Below, piece after piece: positions 1-7,765 of a DNA stretch of 64,000 bases. The position numbers were made by a program, and so were the translations under genes. The notes below the pieces were generated by a model. It searched no databases. It was not told where the DNA came from and saw only the letters and a list, made by a program, of their open reading frames with translations. How positions within the stretch are numbered: position 1 is the first letter of the stretch; each line of letters starts with the position of its first letter. This stretch comes from Gracilaria domingensis (taxonomy: Eukaryota; Rhodophyta; Florideophyceae; Gracilariales; Gracilariaceae), in assembly GCA_022539475.1 (NCBI GenBank), contig VCMS01000005.1:1-64000 (forward strand), given 5' to 3'.

Positions 1-1524
1 GATTGTATCGTCCGCAAGCCGAGGTATCGGAACACTACCACCGCTGGTGTGAAATCGGCGTTTTCACAGCGTCTTGTTAACACCGTCACAACTGCACGTG
101 AATGACGTGCTCCCCGTAACGCTCCACCTGTAAGGAGGGGGAGGGGAATTCAACGGCGTTGTCGCGGAGTAGTGAGTCACTCGGTGTCGCTAACCGTCGC
201 AGCACCGTGATTCACGGGAAAGTAATGAAGCAGAGGCAGAGTCGCCTCAGGACACCGTCGAGACGTAGTTGCTACGGACACCACTGTCAGTGGGAAGGAT
301 CACCCGCTGTCGCGTGTTGAAGTCGCGAAGGACGCGCCGCAGTCGGCCGCTGTCGCGCAGAACTCTGCGGAGGATACACAACCTTCCACGAAGGATCGCG
401 ACCTTCAGGAAGGACACCGCACGCAACGAACGGACTCAGGTTGTCCCAGGATACTGGTATTGCTCACCCATCTGGGGAATTGTCACAGGAACACGCGCCC
501 ATCGTCGCACGGACGCAGGACGCGGAGCATGCTCTCGTTCGCGAAGTTTCCACGGCAAGGCCGGAAGTTGATCAAGAACACCCGACTTCTCGGCAGAGCA
601 AGGCTACAGCGAAGCTGGATACTGTATCACGGAGTATTCCGGACGCGCAGTCGCCGCACTCCGCCGCTGACGACCGCCGCAAACCGCCTTCGCAGGCGCG
701 CTGTAGGGTAGTCACGGCAGATCCCGGTATCGTTGACACTGAGAGCAGGAAGAAGAGAAGACGCTCGCTGAAGCGAAGATCAAGCACCCCGGTTCGGGTA
801 ATGGTAGTGTACCGTTGCACCCAGCTTTGGGGAAGTCGCAAGTCGCACGTCATGACGTTTCGATAAGTCATGACGGCGCACCGCTCGCTGGAGATACGGA
901 TTACAGCCCTGATTTAGGGAAACGCACACTGCATCTGCAGGAGCGCTTGCGCACCACAAATCTTGGGGTGCGCAGCGCGCGCCACACAATGGGCCAATCA
1001 CAACTCGTGCAGTGCCACCACCTGCGAAACGTCGCGTGTCGTCACGTGAACCGGCACGTGCCGTGGTGAACAATCCGCCTCCGCGTTCGCCTTCACCGTC
1101 AAGACGGGAACTGCCGCATGAACTAGCCGTTCGCGGACCCGCCGAAGCGGCGAAGCTGCTTGAGAAGACCCGGATTCCGGAAGCGACCACTCAGCGGAGG
1201 ACACACTTACCGCCGAAGGCGTCAGGAGAAACTCACAGCACCGCTGGTGACTATGTAACGGCACCGCCGCGACACGCTGACGACCCTTCGCAGGAAGAGC
1301 TCGAGCGGGGAGTTTACTCGAAAGAGTTCGTTGTCGACCACATAGTGGGGCACAGTTGGAACCCGAAGGGGTATGTTCAGTACCAGGTACGCTGGTATGG
1401 CTATCCGCCGTCGCGGGACTCGGACGAACCCGTGGAGCACCTACCCGATCGAAGATCGTGCAGTACCACCGTCGTACTAACACGGCGTTTGCCGGCTAAT
1501 CTACATCAAGCGATGGTCGGTTAA
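1..1524 (+). pseudogene. Decayed 3' end of a Ty3/gypsy polyprotein (linker and chromodomain)
   Basis: This is the tail of an LTR-retrotransposon pol gene whose front lies outside the window. The last 170 codons (1012-1524) align with the C-terminus of the intact pol at 7766-13171. Shared features are a PPPA start, a Ser/Pro/Arg-rich stretch, a chromodomain with the RWYGY and EHLP motifs, and a final G before the stop (QAMVG versus QAQVG). Further upstream another frame (441-866) carries RVVTADP, also present in the intact linker. The reading frame changes between about 866 and 1012. Inside the chromodomain a one-base deletion after EHLP moves the RSK.QYHRRT-like segment into another frame, and a later indel restores the end. 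Chromodomains in this group direct integration towards modified histones (family knowledge). The copy is clearly non-functional. Confidence 0.8.
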
Positions 1525-1716
1525 CACACGTCGCTGGAGACGGAAGCTTATCGCGTACCGCGCACGAACGGTTCTACGAACCACAACACTCAATCGAGGA
1601 ACGCTGCGACAACCTCCAGAGGAGTACTGTACCGCTACTCGCGTGGTGAGGAGACACTCTATTGAGAGGACAGTTGAAGTTCGAATAGTAACGCCCTCAG
1701 GAGAGGAGAAGTTAAG

Positions 1717-1930
1717 AAGCACTCGCAAGAGGAAGAAGACTCTATGAAGAGGAAAAGGAAGCTCAGAAGAGGAAGAAGCACTCGCAAGAGGAAGAAGATC
1801 TATGAAGAGGAAGGAAGCTCAGAAGAGGAAGAAGCACTCGCAAGAGGAAGAAGACTCTATGAAGAGGAAAAGGAAGCTCAGAAGAGAAGAAGCACTCGTA
1901 AGAGGAAGAAGCACTCGTAAGAGGAAGATC
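1717..1930 (+). repeat. Purine-rich tandem repeat, unit of about 57 bp
   Basis: The block is almost pure A/G on the + strand. It repeats a unit starting GCACTCGCAAGAGGAAG at about 1720, 1778, 1834 and 1892, with a partial 19-bp unit at about 1911. It lies between the pol stop and the antisense reading frame, inside the 1525-2111 spacer. The purine-rich strand is the element's sense strand, so the block could act as an extra polypurine primer or a spacer. Outside the repeats (1525-1716 and 1931-2111) I see no gene. Confidence 0.8.
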
Positions 1931-2111
1931 ACCCCGGAAGGGAGAAGTTAAGAAGTATACACCTTGGAAGAAGGGAAGAAGTCTTGAGATCAAGAGAAGT
2001 TCACAGTTTACTGGTCAATGTTACTATGTTGTGGCTCGCTAGTCGAGCACACAACGGCCAAGTTATTGGGTATCAGCTAGGAAGGACTCCCTAGAGGAGA
2101 AGCTGCACGAG

Positions 2112-4066
2112 TTACTCGGATTCCTGCTGGTCTCCAGCGTTCGCAAGCTGCGCAATTAGCGCGTCGCGCATCTGCGAGACGTCGCCAGATGTCGAGTCGG
2201 AGATACCAGCCTCGCTGAGGAATTGAGCTATCACGGCAGCCCGTGCTTCGTCGGTAAGTCTCGCGTTCGCGGCTTCGTTCGGCGTAGCCGACGCCGCCAT
2301 CGCAGGCGAAGCAACATTCTCCGCTGGAGTCGGAACCGCCACAGGCGTAGGAACAGGAGCCACTACGGGCCCAGGAGCCGCTAGAGGCGCAGAGGGAACA
2401 TTCACCGGAGTCGAGAAGATCGCGTCGACACCCGCTTGGGGACCTGGCACTGCTGAAGCAGGTACTGCCCCCTCCACCGGAGCTGCTGCGAAGTTGTCAT
2501 CGCCATAGTCGTCACCGTCATCGGGAGCGTCATCAACCATGATGTTTTGATCCCCGACAGGGTGAAAGAACTCATCAGTCATGATGAAACCCGTTGGGTG
2601 CCCCGGAGGGATGACTCGCTCGGCATTCCGAAGAAGTTCCGCCTCGGCGTTGGTAATCGGCACCCGTGTCCAGGGGTCGTAGTAGATGTAATCACCCGAC
2701 AGTGGGGACCTGCGACCCGGAGACCGGTCAATGGCAAGATCGCCTTCGTCGCGCGCGCTCTGCGAACGAGGAACCTGGTTCCAGTCGACTCCATCAATCA
2801 CTCGCAAGAGGCACATGACTTTCGAGAAGTTTCCATTACCGCCAAGCGGGATAGTGAGATCCAAGGCTCGGATGAGTTGCCGCAAGCGCGGGGGAATGAA
2901 CCACAGTCGATACTGGTCATATACCTCGTTGAGGAGATACACCGCTGTTCGCGCCGCCCACTCCGTGAGGACAACGCTCCACCATCCCGTAAACGGGTTT
3001 GTCACGAGCCTACTACCCACATACGTGAGACAGGGGGGGAGTTCCACGTAACAGCCACGGCAGACCTCCACGGACGCCCACACAAAGGGGAGAGGAACAT
3101 ATCTCCCACGCATGTGGCGCGGACGAATCCGGTTTGACTCCGTGTTTTGATACGGGATAAGGTAACCCCATCGGGAGCGGGCACGTCGTTCGGGACGGAT
3201 CATTGTTTGAAGGTAGTTGGACCGCGGTACGCGTGGGAGATATCGAAATTCTGCACGCAGAAGCGGACGGATCCAGCACAGGAGATCCTGGTGAACGGGG
3301 ACGTTCTGGTAACGCTCCACCACACCGGCGAGCCGGGCAAGATTCTCTCCATATTGGATTTCGCCGAGTGTTCGGAAGAAGGCCACGTCGAAACGGAAGT
3401 TCGCCGGAATCGGGCGCTCTGAGTACGTGCGAAACATGCGCATGTGCGCTACGCGAACCATGGCCGCTCGGGCGGAGTTGTGCGACTGACCACGATGGTG
3501 GACGAGCGCGTTGGTAGGCACGGTAATCCGGTAATGCCAGTCGAACGTCACCGTCATCCAGACGTGCACGCCTCCTGGGAGGTGACCACTGCCATCGGCA
3601 TACGCCTCGACGAGGGAACGATTGTCACGCCTTGCGGATGAAACCACGGAGCCCGTAAGAACGGTGTGGATTGCTGCGAGGGTCGACGTTGTCGAGTTCG
3701 TCATACGACGCCCAGCGCCCGCATACGGGTTGACTACCGTTGGACCGGAACAGCAGGAGCGATCCAGTTCCACTGCGGTACAGACGCCGGGGGCGGAAGT
3801 TGACCACCCGTCTGGGGAAGAGGAGCCGTGTGAAATCCCGGATTGACCGGTTGCGGAAACGGAATGCCAGCGGAGACGGCTGTGAGAGAGCACTCCAGAG
3901 GAGGAAGGGTGTGAAGGCCAGCGAACCACAACGTATTGGTTCTGAGACCCGCCAGGCGGTTGGTTGCTACCCTGATCGGTTCGCATCGCGGGAAGCGCGC
4001 GAGGAAGAGACGAAAGCGCTGGAAGCGAGAGAGAAGGGAGAGCGCGCCGAGGTATGGAGGAGACAT
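2112..4066 (-). pseudogene. Antisense accessory ORF of the decayed Ty3/gypsy element
   Basis: This reading frame runs opposite to its element and is homologous along most of its length to the intact antisense ORF at 5565-7256. Shared blocks include LPGG, RTFGE-like, ARPxLRAEFR, YxPLPxxWxxVEVxRGCxVE, LPPCLTYxGS, VWFIP, IRALDL and a C-terminal RAAVI..FL helix. The main open frame is 2112 to about 3620. The N-terminal homology continues in two other frames: a block around W..DPRSNPHRS at 3625-3735, and PxFHTAPLPQ-like sequence in a third frame reaching ATG 4066. The front therefore carries at least two frameshifts. ATG 4066 sits 85 bases after a TATTTAA box, the same layout as the intact copy. 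No known domain is recognised. An open reading from 4160 exists but starts at GTG. Confidence 0.7.
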
Positions 4067-4150
4067 ACGCAGTACGCGTGGAGAGGGGTGGACCGGAGTC
4101 GCCGTTAGAAGAGACCGGGAGGCCGGATTGGAGACCGTCATGCGACGTGC

Positions 4151-4157
4151 TTAAATA
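4151..4157 (-). promoter_or_regulatory. TATA-like box of the antisense ORF
   Basis: TATTTAA on the minus strand lies 85 bases before ATG 4066. The matching intact element has TATATAAG 93 bases before its antisense start codon. The shared placement is the reason to call it a promoter; no transcription data are available. Confidence 0.45.
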
Positions 4158-4200
4158 CACTCCAGAGGAGGAAACGAATCGCTCGCGTGGTCGTCTCGCA

Positions 4201-4216
4201 CCCTAAGGAGGGGGAA
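4201..4216 (+). promoter_or_regulatory. Polypurine tract of the decayed element
   Basis: AAGGAGGGGGAA lies immediately before TGTAGTGC, the start of the 3' LTR. The intact element has GAGAAGGGGGAGA before TGTAGAGC in the same position. Such tracts prime plus-strand DNA synthesis in LTR retrotransposons. Confidence 0.75.
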
Positions 4217-4614
4217 TGTAGTGCAACGCGATTGCGGGACTCCTTCGCTGATGCGATTCATAACATGCACGCGATGCGGGAGGTGGTGGCACACAGTATG
4301 AGTAACTGGTGAGATCAGCCATTCTTGGTATACTTAATATTAGAATTAGTGTTATGAGGCGCACGCTTAGCCGGTGGGTCACACACGTGTGGGAAGTTTG
4401 CACCCATTAGTTGGGGTATTTTAGATGTTTATTCTAGATATTTCGCTACACCGCTGACAGTGGGTTGGCATCTACACTATTAGTAGGTGAGCTGCACCAT
4501 TGTCGGGGAAGTAAACGAACAACCGAGTGTTCGGCCTGATGTTTCACCTTGTGACCGATATCCTCCTCCGGAGAGTCGGCACCTTGTGCAGGGTCATCAT
4601 CCGCTCGCGCATCA
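4217..4614 (+). repeat. LTR of the decayed Ty3/gypsy element (end inferred)
   Basis: The start TGTAG directly follows the polypurine tract and matches the start of the intact element's LTRs (TGTAGAG). Near 4505 the motif GGGGAAGTAAAC parallels GGGAAGTAAAC in the intact LTR, about 100 bases before its end. The end at about 4614 (ATCA) is inferred from this spacing and the usual terminal CA. The partner 5' LTR is not in the window. Confidence 0.6.
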
Positions 4615-4999
4615 TTAACACCACTACCGCTTTCGCGTGTTTACTTTGTGTGTGTTTTCTTTATTTCTGTCCTGTTATACAGGTAGCACTACTTGGTGTA
4701 CCGGTGCATACCGTTCGTGCTCGACACACTCGCGTGGGCTATTACCGCTCTCGCGTGTCATCGCCACCTCGTGGTACGCGTGCTACGCACGTGACGCTAC
4801 TGCCGACTTGTGTCGTGTGTTCTCTACGCTGGACGCTTCTTCTTCGCCGCTTCGCTCCTCCATTACTTGGAGGTCGACCCGGTCTTACACCGGCATTGCC
4901 GTGTCGTACTGTGGGAGCGCTCTACTGCTGTGCTCGCCTCTTGAGAGAGGGTCTGAACCGCCTTTGCGTGTCTTTCCCCATCGCTGGGTTTTGCACAAC
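4615..4999 (+). other. Retrotransposon leader-like sequence after the LTR
   Basis: No gene is seen here. The stretch resembles the 5' leader of the intact element: similar length, T/C-rich start, and an end GGGTTTTGCACAACA that parallels GGGTTTTGCACCACAA in the leader of 5000-16319. Leader sequence after a 3' LTR would fit two tandem copies sharing one LTR, with the second copy cut at 5000 by the next element. Confidence 0.45.
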
Positions 5000-5404
5000 A
5001 TCAGCCCGGAATTGCGGCGGTATTCCCAGGATGGGGCTGGTGACCGTGCGCAAGCGGCAAGAAGATCAGAGCCAAAGGCCTCGTTGAGGTTTACTTCCCG
5101 TACAGTGGCGGCAAGTGCCGCCACTTATATACGGCACTTGAAAATATCAATTAAAATATCTAACTATCCGGCGCTGCCGGCCAATACACTACAGGTGTGC
5201 CCCCGTGGCATGCTTGCCACGGGGCCCGCGCGATCGGGCCAACTTGGCACACGTGTGCAGAAATACTACCCTTCCTAGGCATACCCCAAAATAGGGGCAC
5301 TACCCCAGTAGCCTCTCATAACCTGAGGTGTCGCAGCCGGTAACGGATCAACAAACTATGAAAAGCACCTCGGTGCATCCCCACAAAGGGCGTTTTGCTC
5401 TACA
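5000..5404 (-). repeat. 3' LTR of the intact element
   Basis: It is a direct repeat of 15914-16319. In element sense it starts TGTAGAGCAAAACG and ends CCGGGCTGAT. Differences from the other copy are one C missing near 5028 and a C/T change near 5275. In element sense TATATAAG lies on the minus strand at 5131-5124, a likely LTR promoter. The repeat holds several hairpins: GTGGCGGCA/TGCCGCCAC, CCCCGTGGCA/TGCCACGGGG and GGCCCG/CGGGCC. The typical terminal CA is absent here but present as ATCA at the other LTR. Confidence 0.9.
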
Positions 5405-5419
5405 TCTCCCCCTTCTCAG
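5405..5419 (-). promoter_or_regulatory. Polypurine tract of the intact element
   Basis: On the minus strand CTGAGAAGGGGGAGA abuts the 3' LTR start TGTAGAG. This is the expected position and composition of the plus-strand primer. Confidence 0.8.
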
Positions 5420-5464
5420 GCTGAGACACCGACTCCGTCGGCTCGATACGCCTCGCGATGGAGG

Positions 5465-5472
5465 TATATAAG
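5465..5472 (+). promoter_or_regulatory. TATA box of the antisense gene
   Basis: TATATAAG lies 93 bases before ATG 5565 and is the same octamer as the LTR's own TATA box on the opposite strand. It is the best candidate for an independent promoter of the antisense gene. Confidence 0.55.
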
Positions 5473-5564
5473 GAAGTCTCCCAAGACGGGTCTGCCGAGA
5501 ACTGTTCGGAGCCACCAACACCTCCGGTGTCAGTAGCGAACCTCGTCATCTCGAGCCCTCCGCG

Positions 5565-7256
5565 ATGTCCAACGCACCGAACGGCCCTCCGTCCTCGACG
5601 GCACGCATGCAAGTATCGAACCCGCCGTTCCGGTCTGTTCCTCTCCCGCAGTCGGCGGCTGCCTCCCAGCCGGGTTCTTCCGGACAAGATCACGCTCCAG
5701 CTCAGGCTGGTCCCGCGCCCGTGTGGGATTGGTTCAACGCCGAGATGCCAGCTACGCTGGGTGGATGGCCTACCGCAGGCGCGTTACGCATCCGGGATCC
5801 CCACCGGCACAGTTTCCTTTTTGCCCAGGCTCCCTGGTTTGACGCCGAAGCCGTTCGGGATACAGAGCTCGTCGACTCGTACGCTGTCGACGGTCAACTC
5901 CCTGGTGGGCTTCCTGCTGACGTTACCCGTTCATGGGACTGGATCGCCCGCGTTGCGGTTATACCGAGCTGCCTGTTTGTAGGTCGAAACGAGACGAGAC
6001 AATTCGCTCGCAATGAGATGGCCCGCATTGGGTACGCGCGACACTTCCGAGCTCCGAACGAACATCCGGTGCCGGCACAGTACCAGTACGATGTGGCACG
6101 TTACCGAACTTTCGGCGAGGTCGGCTACGGCGACCATCTAGCCAACGCGTTGGACGAAATTGACCGATATTCGGATACCGTTCAGCCGCAGCAGGAGTTG
6201 ATCCTGTGGGCGCGGCCGATCCTTCGCGCCGAGTTCCGGTTCCTTCGCCGTCCTGGACGGTCTCAATTTCATGAAGGCCTCCGCTTCGAGAGGAAATGGC
6301 GTTCCCGCTTCGGGGTACTGGTGCCGTACCAGTGCACGGAGGTGGAACGCATTGCGCGTCACTCCCATACTGGGCGATACCTGCCGCTGCCGTCATTCTG
6401 GCCTGCGGTCGAAGTCCCACGAGGGTGTCACGTAGAGCTACCGCCCTGCCTAACTTACATAGGCTCGTACTTCATGAACGATCCGCCTCGCGGCCTGTGG
6501 AGCATCCTGGCAACAGAATGGACCGTCCGCGTTGCGGCTTTCCTCCTCATCGAGGCATATGATTCGTACCGAGTTTGGTTCATCCCGGAACTCATCCGGC
6601 AAGCGATCCGAGCGTTGGATCTCTCCGAAGTGCTCGGCTCGGTCCGCAATGCGCGCGAAGCCACCGCGTTGGTGGACGTCATTGACCAGATTGACTGGAA
6701 TGAGGTGCCTGCTAGTCAGGTTTCCGACGGAGTCCGCCGGCAGTCGGACCGTTCTCCCGGACGGAACGTCAACGCCGGCGACTTCGTATACTTTGACCCG
6801 TGGATTTGGGAGGTAATTGGCCCCGCTGAGGCGGCTGGTCGCCGCCGAGAGGAGCGATATATCCCGGAAGGGCACCCGCGTGGGTTCGTATACGTCGACG
6901 ATGACGGTGATGACCCTGCAGAGGGAGGAAGTCCCATGGATGAGGGGAGCCCAGTGGGGGTTGCCTCGGAGCCCGACACTACGGGAGATGACGACGAAGT
7001 CGTGATCGTTGACCCACCCGCTGTAGCGGCTCCCGCTCCGACCGGCCCGTGGGCTCAGGATGTAGCATCCGCCGTGGGCGGCAGTTCTTCTCTCACTCCG
7101 CGAGCGGCGGTCATTCGCGACTTCCTTCGAGGCGTGGGAGTGGCCGTTCCCGATACGGTGACCGACGAGTCGGAGTTGCAAGCAATAGCGGCACAGCGCT
7201 TCTCCGGGGCTCCCGGTAGTGGGGGCACCCCAGGTGCTGGGCCGTCCGGCGCGTAA
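5565..7256 (+). CDS. Conserved antisense accessory protein of the Ty3/gypsy element
   Basis: This uninterrupted 563-codon frame lies between pol and the 3' LTR but on the strand opposite gag-pol. The start ATG 5565 follows a TATA box at 5465. Layout: a Pro/Ser/Ala-rich N-terminus (residues 1-55), a core of about 60-400 rich in Arg, Trp and Tyr (AEFRFLRRPGRSQ, PLPSFWPAVEVPRGC, LPPCLTYIGS, YRVWFIPELIR), an acidic linker (about 420-480), and a C-terminal helix around RAAVIRDFL followed by a Gly/Ser tail. A diverged homologue lies in the same place and orientation in the neighbouring element. I recognise no known domain, signal peptide or membrane segment. Conservation of core and C-terminus with a variable linker suggests a real protein; a capsid- or envelope-like role or a regulatory role would be guesses. 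Confidence 0.75.
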   Translation: MSNAPNGPPSSTARMQVSNPPFRSVPLPQSAAASQPGSSGQDHAPAQAGPAPVWDWFNAEMPATLGGWPTAGALRIRDPHRHSFLFAQAPWFDAEAVRDTELVDSYAVDGQLPGGLPADVTRSWDWIARVAVIPSCLFVGRNETRQFARNEMARIGYARHFRAPNEHPVPAQYQYDVARYRTFGEVGYGDHLANALDEIDRYSDTVQPQQELILWARPILRAEFRFLRRPGRSQFHEGLRFERKWRSRFGVLVPYQCTEVERIARHSHTGRYLPLPSFWPAVEVPRGCHVELPPCLTYIGSYFMNDPPRGLWSILATEWTVRVAAFLLIEAYDSYRVWFIPELIRQAIRALDLSEVLGSVRNAREATALVDVIDQIDWNEVPASQVSDGVRRQSDRSPGRNVNAGDFVYFDPWIWEVIGPAEAAGRRREERYIPEGHPRGFVYVDDDGDDPAEGGSPMDEGSPVGVASEPDTTGDDDEVVIVDPPAVAAPAPTGPWAQDVASAVGGSSSLTPRAAVIRDFLRGVGVAVPDTVTDESELQAIAAQRFSGAPGSGGTPGAGPSGA

Positions 7257-7765
7257 TTCCCCGGCTCGCGATCCCCTACGGGCTACGGTAGTCCGCGATA
7301 GACCCCGATGATGAGGGGCGACTCAATAGTTAGAGGTAAACTTCTCCAGCCGTGCTGGCTTGGCTCAAACTCTTCGTCTTGCTCTCCCCCTTCTCAGTGG
7401 GCAATACCTCGTTTGAGGCTGTTGCGAATGGCCCACAAGAGAGGGGTAACTTTTCCGCACAAGCGGCTGTAGCGATAAAACTTCTTAGTCTTCCTTCCAG
7501 TGTCCTGGCTTCTTCTCCTTCTTTTTAGGCTTCTTTCTTCTTTATCTTCTTCTCCACTGTAAGTGGCTTCCGCATTTCGCGGCATGTTTGTTCAGCAAAA
7601 GCTGTCCGCTTAGAGCGGCCTGGTCCGCCTGAGGCGACTGAGTGATCTCGAGTTAACTTCAAGTTGCATCCGCTTGACGCGGCATATTCTTGCGTAATGC
7701 AATACTGTCCGCATGAGGCGGCATATTCCGTCTGGGACGGCTGTGCTCAATAGAGACGTGGGTGG
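7257..7765. other. Spacer between antisense gene and pol stop, with a hairpin series
   Basis: There is no gene. Between about 7600 and 7745 five short perfect inverted repeats follow each other: CCGCT/AGCGG, CGCC/GGCG, CCGC/GCGG twice, and CCGTC/GACGG, with loops of 3-5 bases. The two genes converge here, so the array could act in transcript ending or RNA packaging; this is inference. Confidence 0.6.

Noticed and set aside
4527-5278. Two overlapping + strand frames in the LTR/leader region
   Set aside because: Their sequence is LTR and untranslated leader shared with the other element, where the frames are not kept.
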